A stretch of 64,000 nucleotides of DNA from SAR202 cluster bacterium bin87. Lineage in GTDB: Bacteria > Chloroflexota > Dehalococcoidia > Lucifugimonadales > UBA3495. The DNA is taken from positions 1 through 64,000 of the forward strand of contig MPNC01000008.1 of the NCBI GenBank assembly GCA_002238825.1, given 5' to 3'. The notes beneath the pieces are model-generated. The model was given only the letters and a program-made list of their open reading frames with translations. It did no database searches and was not told the origin of the DNA. A program made the position numbers and the translations under genes. Below, piece after piece: positions 16,870 to 27,900 of the stretch (positions within the stretch are counted from its first letter, which is position 1; each line of letters opens with the position of its first letter).

Positions 16870-18420
16870 TTGCAGTATGACTACATAATCGTCGGCGGAG
16901 GATCGGCCGGATGCGCGCTGGCGTCCCGATTGACCGAGGACCCGGACGTGTCGGTCCTGCTCCTTGAAGCCGGCCCGGACTACCCCGATTTCGAGCATTT
17001 GCCGATCGACCTGAAAGATGGCAACAACGTGTGGCGTTCCGCGTACGGGCCGCACAGTTGGGGTTACCTGGCCAAGGGCACGCCACAACAGGAGGAGCCC
17101 ATCATCATCCCGCGCGGCAAGGCCATGGGCGGTTCGTCCAGCATCAACGGCCAGGTACTGTTCCGCGGGGTGCCGGAGGACTACGACAACTGGGCGATTT
17201 GGGGGAACGACGAGTGGTCGTTCACCAAAGTGCTGCCGTATTTTCGCCGGCTGGAAAACGACCTGGACTTCGGCGGCGATGACTTCCACGGCAACTCCGG
17301 GCCGATTCCGGTGCGGCGGTACAAGCGCCACGAGTGGCTGCCCGTCGCTGAAGCGTTTTACGACACGTGCCGGGAACTGGGCTTTCCGGAAGACGCTGAC
17401 CAGAATCATCCCGACTCATTCGGCGTCGCGGCGCGGCCGCTGAACAACATCGATGGCGTCCGGATGAGCACGTCGTTGACCTATCTTTCCCTGGCGCGCC
17501 ATCGCATGAACCTCACGGTTCGGGGCAGCGTGGTAACCCGGCGCGTGCTCTTCGAGGGCAAAACCGCCGTCGGCGTCGAAGCGGAGAGTGGCGGCGAGGT
17601 ATTCGAGGTCTACGGCAATCAGATTGTCCTGAGCGCCGGGGCCATCGGATCACCCCAGATACTCCTGCTTTCCGGCGTCGGACCGGCCGACCATCTCCGG
17701 GAGATGGGTATACCGCTGGTGCACGAACTCACCGGCGTCGGCGAGAACCTGCGCGACCACCCGGCGGTGTTCAGCCTGTTTCGCGGGGTGGGCGACCCGC
17801 CCGATCTGGACGCGCCGAGCATCCAGGTCGCATTGCGCTACAGCCCGGAGGGCACGGGCACGCGGGGCGACATCCAGCTTTCGCCGATCCTGATGACCAG
17901 CGAGCATCGCCCGGCCAGCGTGAACATCGAAACGGACGATTTCCACTTCGGGTTCAGCGCGGCGCTACAGAACGCGTCCACTGCCGGACGCCTGCGCCTG
18001 GCTTCCACCGACCCGCACGAGCAGCCGGACCTGTTCTACGATTACCTGTCGGACCCGGTGGACCGCCAGCGCCTGCGGGCGGCCGTGCGGCTGGGCCTGG
18101 AAATTGCCGAGCAGCCGACCTTCCGCGAGTTCGTCGTGGAGCGTCTGTCCCCTACGGACGAAGACCTGGCATCGAACGCTGCGCTGGATCAATGGATGCT
18201 GCGCAACGCCTACACCCAGCACCACTCTTCGGGCACCTGCAAAATGGGTCCCGGCTCGGATCTGGACGCGGTGGTCGACCAGTACTGCCGGGTCTACGGC
18301 ATGGAGAACATCCGCGTCGTCGACGCGTCGGTAATGCCCGACGTGATCCGCGCGAACACCAACGCCACTACAATAATGATCGCAGAGCGGGTGGCAGACT
18401 TCATCAGGGAAGGCACGTAG
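16870..18420 (+). CDS. GMC family FAD-dependent oxidoreductase 1 (choline-dehydrogenase-like)
   Basis: A 516-residue flavoprotein oxidising an alcohol. FAD-binding YIIVGGGSAGCALASRL at the N-terminus, first GMC signature GKAMGGSSSINGQVLFRG (about residue 83), second signature GAIGSPQILLLSGVGP, and a C-terminal active site with HHSSGTCKMG and RANTNATTIMIAER. The start is TTG 16870 with GGGAGGT six bases upstream. It is closely similar along its length to the second GMC gene at 43289-44827 (shared AGPDYPDFE and VPEDYD segments), so the two are paralogues. Substrate unknown. Confidence 0.92.
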   Translation: MQYDYIIVGGGSAGCALASRLTEDPDVSVLLLEAGPDYPDFEHLPIDLKDGNNVWRSAYGPHSWGYLAKGTPQQEEPIIIPRGKAMGGSSSINGQVLFRGVPEDYDNWAIWGNDEWSFTKVLPYFRRLENDLDFGGDDFHGNSGPIPVRRYKRHEWLPVAEAFYDTCRELGFPEDADQNHPDSFGVAARPLNNIDGVRMSTSLTYLSLARHRMNLTVRGSVVTRRVLFEGKTAVGVEAESGGEVFEVYGNQIVLSAGAIGSPQILLLSGVGPADHLREMGIPLVHELTGVGENLRDHPAVFSLFRGVGDPPDLDAPSIQVALRYSPEGTGTRGDIQLSPILMTSEHRPASVNIETDDFHFGFSAALQNASTAGRLRLASTDPHEQPDLFYDYLSDPVDRQRLRAAVRLGLEIAEQPTFREFVVERLSPTDEDLASNAALDQWMLRNAYTQHHSSGTCKMGPGSDLDAVVDQYCRVYGMENIRVVDASVMPDVIRANTNATTIMIAERVADFIREGT

Positions 18421-18497
18421 CGTCGTTCCCAAATCCGCCCGACACACCCGACATATTCCACCACAGGAACCCAAGCAACAGAGGACGGCACCAAGCG

Positions 18498-19913
18498 ATG
18501 ACTACTTCGGCAACTCGGATTGAACGCGACTCCATGGGTGAGATGGAGGTCCCAGCCGACGCCCTATACGGAGCGTCGACCATGCGGGCGGTCCTGAACT
18601 TTCCCATCAGCGACCTGCGCTTCCCCCGGCAGTTCATACGAGCCCTGGGACTGATAAAGCTGGCGGCGGCGCGAACCAACATGGATCTGGGCGTCCTGGA
18701 CCCCACGGTCGGCAACGCCATCGTGCAGGCGGCCCAGGAGGTCGCTGACGGCAAGCACGACGATCATTTCGTACTGGACATCTTTCAAACCGGGTCTGGC
18801 ACCTCGACCAACACCAACGCCAACGAGGTGATTGCCAACCGGGCCTCCCAAATCCTGGGTGGCGACCTGGGTTCGCGCCTGGTGCATCCCAACGACAACG
18901 TGAACCTCGGCCAATCGTCCAACGACGTAATTCCCACGGCGATCCACCTGGCGGCCCTGCTGGGGCTGAACGAGGACCTGGCGCCGGCATTGGAGTCGCT
19001 GCAATCGGCGCTGCAGGCGAAAGCTGACGAGTTCTGGCCGATCATAAAGACGGGGCGGACCCATCTGCAGGACGCTACGCCGGTCCGGCTCGGCCAGGAG
19101 TTCAGCGGATATGCCGGCCAGGCGCAATACAGCGTCACCCGGGTGAGGCGCGCGCAGGAAGCGCTGGCGGAAGTCGCCCTCGGCGGCACCGCGGTAGGCA
19201 CCGGCGTGAACACGCATCCGGAGTTCTCTCGGCGGACCTGCGCCACACTGGCGCAAATGACCGGGGTATCCATCCGTGAGACGGGCAATCATTTCCAAGC
19301 GCAATCGGCCCTGGACGGTATTGTCGAGGCCAGCGGCCAGTTGAAGACCGTGGCCATCAGCCTGCACAAGATCGCCAACGATATCCGCTTCCTCGGCTGC
19401 GGGCCCCGCGCCGGGCTGGGCGAAATCAACGTCCCTGAGGTGCAACCGGGCAGCAGCATCATGCCGGGCAAGGTCAACCCGGTGATATCGGAATCGGTCA
19501 TCCAGGTCGCCGCGCACGTCGTTGGCAACGACGCGGCGGTCGCGCTGGCCGGCGCCGGCGGGTATTTCGAGCTGAACACGATGATGCCTTTGGCCGCGTA
19601 CAACCTCCTCCAGTCGGTGTCGTTGTTGGCGGCGTCGGCGAGCAATTTCGCGGACCAGTGCGTAGTCGGCATCACCGCAACGGATACCGGGCCCGCCATG
19701 GTCGAAAAGGGCCTGATGCTGGGAACCGCGTTGGCCCCTTCCATCGGCTACGATGCGGCCGCGGGTATCGCCAAGAAGGCGGCCGAAACCGGGAGCACCA
19801 TCCGGGAAGTCGCGCGGATTGACACTGCTCTGAGCGAAGCGGAACTCGACGCGCTCCTCAATCCCGAGGAGATGACGAAGCCCAGCCTGGAAGTCCGGGG
19901 TGGTGGCGGCTAG
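18498..19913 (+). CDS. fumC: Fumarate hydratase, class II
   Basis: A 471-residue iron-independent fumarase that interconverts fumarate and malate in the TCA cycle. Family signature GSSIMPGKVNP (about residue 317), QTGSGTSTNTNANEVIANRA near residue 97, and the active-site segment GRTHLQDATPVRLGQE. The N-terminus IERDSMGEMEVPADALYGAS resembles actinobacterial FumC. Aspartase belongs to the same superfamily; the GSGT segment and GLGEINVPEVQPGSS favour fumarase. ATG 18498 lacks a close ribosome-binding site (GAGGA is 14 bases away), so the start is a little uncertain. Confidence 0.9.
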   Translation: MTTSATRIERDSMGEMEVPADALYGASTMRAVLNFPISDLRFPRQFIRALGLIKLAAARTNMDLGVLDPTVGNAIVQAAQEVADGKHDDHFVLDIFQTGSGTSTNTNANEVIANRASQILGGDLGSRLVHPNDNVNLGQSSNDVIPTAIHLAALLGLNEDLAPALESLQSALQAKADEFWPIIKTGRTHLQDATPVRLGQEFSGYAGQAQYSVTRVRRAQEALAEVALGGTAVGTGVNTHPEFSRRTCATLAQMTGVSIRETGNHFQAQSALDGIVEASGQLKTVAISLHKIANDIRFLGCGPRAGLGEINVPEVQPGSSIMPGKVNPVISESVIQVAAHVVGNDAAVALAGAGGYFELNTMMPLAAYNLLQSVSLLAASASNFADQCVVGITATDTGPAMVEKGLMLGTALAPSIGYDAAAGIAKKAAETGSTIREVARIDTALSEAELDALLNPEEMTKPSLEVRGGGG

Positions 19914-19948
19914 AACGGAACGTGGCTCCCCCATGGGGCTCCACAACG

Positions 19949-19979
19949 CCCCCCTGCCGCAACGTTTCCGGCAGGGGGG
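19949..19979. terminator. Hairpin after fumC
   Basis: Perfect 11-bp G+C-rich stem CCCCCCTGCCG/CGGCAGGGGGG with a nine-base loop, 35 bases after the fumC stop. No T-tract follows, so termination efficiency is uncertain. Confidence 0.6.
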
Positions 19980-20388
19980 TAGGCTAGGAAGCAGGGTTTT
20001 GCCCGATGAACGCCATGACCAGCAAGTGTGAGATTCAGCAGACCTGCGTTTTCCAGCGCCGCACCATGAAACATTCCAGCCATCAGAATCACGGAAATCC
20101 ACGAATTGCTGAAGCAGGGCAATGGCATGCGGTTGCCCTGATTGATGACGGCATCCGATTGACAATTTCGTTGCAATCAGTGTAAGATTCCCGGACTTTC
20201 TATATATGCGCGGAATGCTAATCGCTCTGATTTTTTGAAGTTCAGCCTGCTCCCTCAGTTCTAACTGACCCATTGATACGGCTTGCCGGCAGCGGTAGGC
20301 CGTGTCTTCGTGTCTGTACGTGAACTACGGAGGAGCAGGCAAGTTTCGGTTAATCCACCCACCGCGCACCCGTCAGGAGGGTCGTTTT
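19980..20388. other. Leader and promoter region of rpoBC
   Basis: About 400 bases with no supported gene. It contains the rpoBC promoter (20159-20188) and an untranslated leader of roughly 195 bases. I see no ribosomal protein or L10-type gene upstream, unlike the common rplL-rpoBC order. Confidence 0.5.
20159..20188 (+). promoter_or_regulatory. Sigma-70 promoter for rpoBC
   Basis: TTGACA (20159-20164), an 18-base spacer, then TAAGAT (20183-20188), in the correct orientation about 200 bases ahead of the rpoB ATG. Confidence 0.65.
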
Positions 20389-23300
20389 ATGGTCTTGACC
20401 CGTAAACGCTCAGGCAGGAACGAACGCGGTCTGTCCGCTCGCGATGTGAAAACCTATTCGGATTCCAGCATCGCGAACGTTCTGGACGTGCCCAATCTCA
20501 TCCGAAGCCAGATCGAGTCATTCGACTGGTTCAAGACAAACGGTCTGGCAGAAACCTTCCGAGATTGCTCACCCATCGTCGCCGGTATAACCCGCCGTTT
20601 CGCCAATGGAGAGGCCTCGCGCCGCGCCGAGCGGTTCGAGTTGTACTTCCTGGACCACTGGTTCGACGCGCCGCAGTTCAGTCCCGAAGAGTGCCGGGAG
20701 CGCGAAATCACCTTTTCCCAGCCGCTGTACGTCAAAGCCCAGCTGAGGGACCAGGAAACGGGCGAGATCACCGAATCCGACATTTTCTTTGGTGACGTGC
20801 CCATGATGACTGACACCGGCACGTTCATCATCAACGGCGCCGAGCGGGTCCTCGTGAGCCAGCTCCAACGCGCGCCGGGCGTGTATTTCGAACGCGAGCC
20901 CTCCCAGGACCCGGCGTGTCCCGAGTGCGGAAAGCTGGAAAACTGGTACTACAAGGCGCGGATTTCGGCCAGCCGAGGCGCCCGCATCGAGCTGTCGACC
21001 TGGACTCACTACTACGCGCGGCGACGAAATTTGCCGGAGACCATCACGGTGAGCGTGGACCGGCGCCGCCGGATGGGCGTGTCGACGTTCCTCTATGCGC
21101 TGGGGATCGTCAGCGCCGAGGAGATGAGGGCGCTCTTTGAGAACGTCGACAACCACGAGTGCCGTCGTTTCGTAGCCGGCGCGGAGCCGGCGGAAGACCG
21201 GGACTACAACCCGAAAGACGAGGAGCTCAGGTCGCTTTGGGACCGCATGCATCCCGACCGCGAGTTTGACAGCCAACAGGCGTACCGCATCGGCCTCGCG
21301 CAGCGTAACCTTTACAAGTGGCTGCGCCCCGGTGAACCGGCCGTACAGGTTGACGCCGCGTGCACGTTCGTGCTCAACCATTTCTACGATGGTCGCCGTT
21401 TCGACCTGGGCGAAGTCGGTCGGATCAAGGTGGACCAACGCCTGGGCCGGTCATCTGCGCAGATCCTGTCCGACCACCAAAAGAACATCCTTGAACTCGT
21501 GCGCGGTCGCGCCGAACCGGGAGAGGGAGCAACGCCTGCGGAAATCTTCGCGGCATCGGGCCGGGAACACCGAATACTTTCGGACCGGGACACGGAAGCC
21601 CTCATCAACTACGGCTACCTGGCGCGCGGCGCCGACCGACGGATCGTGCCCGTCGACCTGTTCGAAGGCCAGTCGGACGACGAGCAGGTGGTCCACGTGG
21701 AAACCTACGACGCCGCCAACGTGGGCACGCTCCTGTCTCTCATCGCCACGCAGGAAGACGGCGGCTTGACGGTCCGCGTCCAACAGCAGGTCACAGAGAA
21801 CCTGGGAGACCCGGTGGCCGTTGCCACCCAGCCAATCTTCAGTGGTTCGGCGTCGGACGATGCCATCACCCATGGCGAAGTCTCCATCATGAAAAGCCGT
21901 TTCCTGGCCGATGAAAGCATCGTCGAAGCGGGGCAACTGATTTACGCCGAGCGTGTCAGCCAGGGGCCTCTGCAGTCCTGGCGGCTCACCCCGGTTCGGG
22001 CGCGCGCATCGCGCATCGTCGGTGTGGTGACCGAGGTCAATTGCGGCCCCAACGGCAACATGCACCGGGTACGGTTCAACCTGCCGGGCATCGAACTAGA
22101 CGAGCGCCGCGTGCTCGATCTGATGGACGTCATCGACACGCTGGAGGCTTTGATCACCCAGCACGTCGGTAACGGCGAGCCCCGCGACAACATCGACCAC
22201 CTCGGCAACCGCCGGGTTCGTGTGGCCGGTGAACTCATGCGAGACCAGGTGCGGATTGGTTTGCTGCGCATGCACCGGATGTTCCAGGACCGGGTCGGCC
22301 GCCTCGAAAAACCCGAAGACGCCGTACCGGCCAAGCTGGTGAACGTTCGCCCGGTGACCGGCGCCATCAGGGAATTCTTCGGCGGCGACAAGCTGTCGCA
22401 GTTCATGGACCAGACCAATCCCCTGGCGGAGCTGACCCACAAGCGCCGCCTCTCCGCGTTGGGCCGCGGCGGCCTTACCCGCGAACGCGCGGGATTCGAC
22501 GTGCGTGACGTGCACGCGTCGCACTACGGTCGCATCTGCCCCATCGAAACGCCGGAAGGCGCGAACATTGGACTGCTCAGCAGTCTTGCGGCCTATGCCC
22601 GTATCGATCGGCTGGGGTTCATCGAGACCCCATATTGGCCCGTCATCAAGCAATTGTGGCTGGGTGATTGCCGCACTCCCGGATTGCCCGGATATTTCGA
22701 CCCCCTCGGCCACCGCGTCGCCTCCGACGTAAAGACCCGCAAGGGCGAGATCATCGTCAAAGCCGGCGATACGATCACAGACGAACACTGGCGCCGGCTC
22801 CGGCGGCTCTCCGGCGACCTCGCCATCGATGTCGCGCCGTTCGTGGACACCCGGCCCGAGAGCGTCCAGTACCTGACCGCCGACCTGGAAGAACAGTTTC
22901 GGATCGCTCAGGCCAACTCGGGCTTTGACGACCTGTACCAATTCACCGACGAATTGGTCGAGGTGCGGGAGGGAGACAACTACCGCCTCGCTCCGCCGGC
23001 CACGGTGGAATACGCCGACGTGTCCCCACTGCAGATCATGAGCGTGTCGGCCGCGCTGATCCCATTCCTCGAACACGACGACGCCAACCGCGCCCTGATG
23101 GGTTGCAACATGCAGCGGCAGGCGGTGCCCCTGCTCCAGCCACAGGCTCCCATCGTCGGCACGGGCATCGAAAGCCGCGTCGCGAGGGACAGTGGCCAGG
23201 TGTTGCTGTCCCGCGTGCAGGGGTCGGTGGTGTCGGTGAACGGCCGCGAGGTCATCGTCGTGGACGGCGCGGGTCGCGAGCACGCGCATCGGCTCATCAA

Positions 23301-24945
23301 ATTCGCAAGAACCAATCAGGGCACCTGCCTGAATCAGCGGCCCGTCGTTCAGAAAGGAGATCACGTCAACGCTGGAGACACGCTGGCGGATAGTTCCTCC
23401 ACCGACGGTGGCGAGCTGGCTCTCGGTCAAAACGTGCTCGTGGCGTTCATGTCGTGGGAAGGCTACAACTACGAGGACGCCATCATCATCAGCGAACGCC
23501 TCGTCAAGGACGACCAGTTCACCTCGGTCCACATTGAGAAGTACGAGGTCGAAAGCAGGTCGACCAAGCTGGGTGACGAGGAAATCACCCGGGACATCCC
23601 TAACGTGGGCGAAGGCAATCTCAGGGACCTGGACGAACGCGGAATAATCCGTATCGGCGCTGACGTCGGCCCCGGAGACATCCTGGTCGGCAAGGTCACT
23701 CCGAAAGGCGAAACCGAAATGACGGCCGAGGAACGCCTGCTGCGCGCCATCTTCGGCGAAAAATCCAAAGACGTTAGGGACACGTCCCTGCGCGTCCCGC
23801 ACGGCCAACGCGGCAAGGTTATCGGCGTGAAGGCGCTCAGCCGTGAAAAGCGCGGCGATGAGCAGCCCGGAGACCAGTTGCCGCCGGACGTAAACGAGGC
23901 AATTCGGGTCTGGGTCGCCCAGACGCGCAAGATTTCCGTCGGCGACAAGATGGCCGGACGACACGGCAACAAGGGAGTCGTGTCGCGCATCCTGCCGGAA
24001 GAGGACATGCCGTTCCTACCCGATGGCACCCCGGTCGACATCATTCTCAACCCCATCGGCGTGCCTTCACGCATGAACCTGGGCCAGGTGCTGGAAAGCC
24101 ACCTGGGTTGGGCGGCGCGGAGCCTGAACTTCCAGGCCTTGACCCCCGTGTTCGAAGGGGCAGACGACAACAACATCGAGGACTCCCTGGCGCGCTGGTG
24201 GTTCGCCGAGCAGGCCAAGGCTGCTGATCACAGCGCCGGCCCCGAAGGCGAAATCGACCTGAAAAAGGTCTACGCCTGGCTTCGGAACCAGGGCTTCGAT
24301 CCGGAAGCGATTTACGACGAATCCCAGCAGGGCAGGGCGCGTGAGGCGTGCCTGTTCCTCTGGCTGCGGGACGTGGCCGGCGAGGACCCCGACGGGCTCA
24401 CCCTGCCCGAACTGCACCAGTTGGCGCTGGACGTGCACCGCGACAAGCTCATTTCGCCCCCCACGTTTGCCAAATTCCAACTCTTCGACGGCAGGTCCGG
24501 TGAGGCATTCGACCAGCCAGTCGCCGTCGGCAGCATCTACATGCTGAAATTGATCCACCTGGTGGAAGACAAGATCCACGCCCGGTCCACCGGCCCCTAC
24601 TCGATGATCACGCAGCAGCCCCTTGGCGGAAAAGCCCAGTTCGGCGGCCAGCGTTTCGGAGAGATGGAGGTTTGGGCACTGGAAGCCTACTCGGCCGCGC
24701 ACAACCTCCAGGAGGTGCTGACGATCAAATCCGACGACGTAACCGGTCGGGTAAATACCTACGAATCCATCGTCAAGGGCAACCCCATCACCCAACCCGG
24801 CATCCCGGAATCCTTCAACGTCTTGCTCAAAGAGCTCCAGAGCCTGGGGCTGAACGTGAGGCTGGAGGACGAAGAGGAGCAGGAAGATGGCAGCCTGGGT
24901 CTGCCCGGCGAGGACGACTATCTCTTCACCGCGGAGGTCAATTAG
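20389..24945 (+). CDS. rpoB: RNA polymerase beta subunit with large insertions
   Basis: Beta subunit of RNA polymerase, 1518 residues, longer than the usual 1100-1350. ATG 20389 follows AGGAGG by about eight bases. The conserved core is intact: [20 protein letters not shown] in the rifampicin pocket, [35 protein letters not shown], and the C-terminal [20 protein letters not shown]. Residues about 355-578 hold roughly 200 extra residues between [11 protein letters not shown] and [12 protein letters not shown], a join that is about 20-50 residues in E. coli and mycobacteria. A smaller extra segment (about 790-825, [19 protein letters not shown]) precedes [10 protein letters not shown]. No stop or frameshift interrupts either. 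rpoC follows after three bases. Confidence 0.97.
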   Translation: MVLTRKRSGRNERGLSARDVKTYSDSSIANVLDVPNLIRSQIESFDWFKTNGLAETFRDCSPIVAGITRRFANGEASRRAERFELYFLDHWFDAPQFSPEECREREITFSQPLYVKAQLRDQETGEITESDIFFGDVPMMTDTGTFIINGAERVLVSQLQRAPGVYFEREPSQDPACPECGKLENWYYKARISASRGARIELSTWTHYYARRRNLPETITVSVDRRRRMGVSTFLYALGIVSAEEMRALFENVDNHECRRFVAGAEPAEDRDYNPKDEELRSLWDRMHPDREFDSQQAYRIGLAQRNLYKWLRPGEPAVQVDAACTFVLNHFYDGRRFDLGEVGRIKVDQRLGRSSAQILSDHQKNILELVRGRAEPGEGATPAEIFAASGREHRILSDRDTEALINYGYLARGADRRIVPVDLFEGQSDDEQVVHVETYDAANVGTLLSLIATQEDGGLTVRVQQQVTENLGDPVAVATQPIFSGSASDDAITHGEVSIMKSRFLADESIVEAGQLIYAERVSQGPLQSWRLTPVRARASRIVGVVTEVNCGPNGNMHRVRFNLPGIELDERRVLDLMDVIDTLEALITQHVGNGEPRDNIDHLGNRRVRVAGELMRDQVRIGLLRMHRMFQDRVGRLEKPEDAVPAKLVNVRPVTGAIREFFGGDKLSQFMDQTNPLAELTHKRRLSALGRGGLTRERAGFDVRDVHASHYGRICPIETPEGANIGLLSSLAAYARIDRLGFIETPYWPVIKQLWLGDCRTPGLPGYFDPLGHRVASDVKTRKGEIIVKAGDTITDEHWRRLRRLSGDLAIDVAPFVDTRPESVQYLTADLEEQFRIAQANSGFDDLYQFTDELVEVREGDNYRLAPPATVEYADVSPLQIMSVSAALIPFLEHDDANRALMGCNMQRQAVPLLQPQAPIVGTGIESRVARDSGQVLLSRVQGSVVSVNGREVIVVDGAGREHAHRLIKFARTNQGTCLNQRPVVQKGDHVNAGDTLADSSSTDGGELALGQNVLVAFMSWEGYNYEDAIIISERLVKDDQFTSVHIEKYEVESRSTKLGDEEITRDIPNVGEGNLRDLDERGIIRIGADVGPGDILVGKVTPKGETEMTAEERLLRAIFGEKSKDVRDTSLRVPHGQRGKVIGVKALSREKRGDEQPGDQLPPDVNEAIRVWVAQTRKISVGDKMAGRHGNKGVVSRILPEEDMPFLPDGTPVDIILNPIGVPSRMNLGQVLESHLGWAARSLNFQALTPVFEGADDNNIEDSLARWWFAEQAKAADHSAGPEGEIDLKKVYAWLRNQGFDPEAIYDESQQGRAREACLFLWLRDVAGEDPDGLTLPELHQLALDVHRDKLISPPTFAKFQLFDGRSGEAFDQPVAVGSIYMLKLIHLVEDKIHARSTGPYSMITQQPLGGKAQFGGQRFGEMEVWALEAYSAAHNLQEVLTIKSDDVTGRVNTYESIVKGNPITQPGIPESFNVLLKELQSLGLNVRLEDEEEQEDGSLGLPGEDDYLFTAEVN

Positions 24946-24948
24946 ATT

Positions 24949-27900
24949 ATGGTCAGGATGCTGGACAACCGCGAAGCAACTTCATCCGATTTCAACGCCA
25001 TACGCATTTCCATAGCCTCGCCCGAGCAGATCGCCGGGTGGTCTTCCGGCGAGGTCCAGAAGGGCGAAACGATCAACTACCGAACGCAGCGGCCCGAAAA
25101 GGACGGGCTGTTCTGCGAGCGTATCTTCGGCCCCACCAAGGACTGGGAATGCCAGTGCGGCAAGTACAAGCGCCAGAAGTACAAGGGCGTGGTGTGCGAC
25201 CGCTGTGGCGTTGAGGTCACGCGGGCAAACGTCCGCCGCCAGAGGCTCGGGCACATCGCCCTCGCCGCTCCGGTGGCCAACATCTGGTTCGTGAAAAACA
25301 CGCCCAGCGTGATGAGCCTGGCCCTCGACCTGAAATTGTCCGACCTCACCCGGATCCTCTACTACTCGGCCTACGTCATCAACCAGGTCGACATCGACCT
25401 GATGCGCGAACAGTTGGAGCGGCACAGCACGGAAGTCGATGAACTTCGGGAAGGGCCGTTGGCGGTTGCCTATGGAGCCTGGCAGCGCATCGCGGACCGC
25501 GTGGGCGATTGGGCGCTGGAAGGCAGCCTGCACGAAGCCGTATCGATCATTACCGCCCCATCGGAAACGTTGCCCCAGGCGGTTGCGGGAGCAAAATCGG
25601 CCCTGCATCGACTTTCCGACGCCACGGACCCCACGGAAGGCGATTTCACGGCCGACCTGGAATTCCTCCTGAACCTGGCTACGGAAGGCATCAAGGCCGA
25701 GCGCGCCGCCTACGAAGTTGGACGGTTGCTCCTGGCCGAAGGGGTGATCGACTCCCCCGACAAGTTGGCCATGGCGGCGATCGAAGGCGACCAGGTTGCA
25801 GTGGCGATCTCCGGCCTGCACCACGGCAGCCAGCCCATCGCCGAGGCTTTGGACCAGCAGTCTTCCCGCTCTCAGGCGGTAGTTGACGCCTTCAACGCGT
25901 GGCGCGGGGATCCCAGCGAAGAATTGCAGGATGACCTGTTTGACGCCGTGGAACGCCTGCGCGACGACATCACGATCGTATACGACGAGGCGTTGGCGCC
26001 GGCCGTCAGCGGAGTGGCCGCGGCGGTGACCGGTGTCGGTTCCGCGTCCTTTGGACCCACCGCCCAACAGCCATTGTCGGACGATTTGGCAGAGATCGAA
26101 CATGCTTTGACGACCGTCGAACAGGCGGTTCGTAGTTGGAACTACCGCCGCTCCGACGACAATCCGGAGGGACGCGGCTGGAATCTGCCCGCGTTCAACG
26201 CGCTGCTGGACCGTTTGCAGCCGGACAGCACTGACATGAAAGTGATCGGCGAACTGGAAGACCGGATTGAATTCATTCAGACCGACATCGCTCCGGACGA
26301 CCAGCGGAAGGAGATCTCGCTGTGGCGCCGGCAACTGCCGATACTCCGCGACCTGCTCGGGGTGGTCGACGATTACCTCCTGCGTGCCGTGTCCGAACGG
26401 CGCAAGGAAGCCGTCGACCTGATTCAGGCCATGCGATGGCTCCGTTGGGACCCTTCCCAACGGCCGCGCACCGCGGACGTGGCATGGCTGTGGGACGATT
26501 TGAAACTGCCGGCGGCAATGCGCAACGAGACCGAATTGCCGGACGAGTTTTACATCGCCCGCAGCGGCTCGCCGGGCCTGCACCTCACCACTCTTTCAAC
26601 CAGTCGTTACGACCGCTTGAAGCCCTTCTGGGGCGAGGCTTTCGACGCTGAAATGGGCGCGGAGCCGATCCTGGAATTCCTGAAGCTCCTGGACACGGAC
26701 CTCGACCAGGAGCGGTACTACACCGAGCTGGAAATGCGAGCCACCTCCTCGCAGATCCGTACCAAAGCTGGCAAACGGATGCGCCTGCTGGAAACCTTCC
26801 GGCGCAGCGAAAACCGGATGCAGGACATGATCATGACCGTCCTGCCCGTGCTCCCGCCCGAACTGCGCCCGATGGTGCAGTTGGACGGCGGCCGCTTCGC
26901 CACCAGCGACCTGAATGACCTGTACCGGCGGGTTCTGTCCCGCAACCACAGGCTCAAGCGCTTCGCCAGCATGCGCGCTCCGGGTCTAATGATCCGGAAC
27001 GAAAAGCGGATGCTGCAGGAGGCCGTTGATTCACTGATCGACAACGGACGGCAGGGCAAAGCCGTCAAGGGGAAGCGGGACCACGCGCTGAAGTCCCTGA
27101 GCGACCTTCTCAAGGGCAAGCAGGGAAGGTTCCGGCAGAACCTGCTGGGCAAGCGTGTGGACTACTCCGGCCGTTCCGTGATCGTTGTCGGCCCTGAGCT
27201 GAAAATGGATGAGTGCGGCCTGCCCAAGCGAATGGCCCTGGAATTGTTCAAGCCTTTCGTAATGCACCGCCTCGTGTTGAGCGCCCTGGCTCCCAACATC
27301 AAGGCCGCCAAACGCATGGTCGAGAGATCCTCGCCCGAGGTTTGGCACATCCTTGAAGACGTCATCAAGGACCGGCCGGTGATGCTGAACCGGGCGCCCA
27401 CCCTGCACCGGTTGGGCATCCAGGCTTTCAAGCCCGTCCTGATCGAGGGCAGCGCTATCCAGTTGCACCCGCTGGTGTGTTCGGCGTTCAACGCTGACTT
27501 CGACGGCGACCAGATGGCGGTTCACGTGCCACTGTCGGCCATGGCGGTTCATGAAACCGGGTCGGTCATGCTGAGCACCAACAACATGCTGTCCCCGGCC
27601 TCGGGCGACCCGCTGGTCGCGCCCACACTGGACATGGTGATGGGCTGCTACTACCTGACCGAACTGGTCTCGGACGCCAAGGGCGCCGGAGGGGTGTTCT
27701 ACGACATCGACGAAGCCCGCATCGCGTACTCCGACGGGCAACTGAACCTGCGCGCACCGATAACGGTGCTGAAGGTGTCCGGCGCGGAGGGCAAGCTCGA
27801 GACGACCATGGGCCGTCTCATATTCAACGAGACCATACCCAACGCCCTGGGATACAAAAACCAGTTGATGGACCGGGGCGCCATCAAGGACCTCACGTCC

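Noticed and set aside
18498-19913. Aspartate ammonia-lyase instead of fumarase
   Set aside because: GSGT in place of the aspartase-like AGAGT segment and the GLGEINVPEVQPGSS region fit fumarase better.
22096-23964. 622-codon frame antisense to rpoB
   Set aside because: Lies wholly inside the conserved rpoB core and is a codon-bias shadow.
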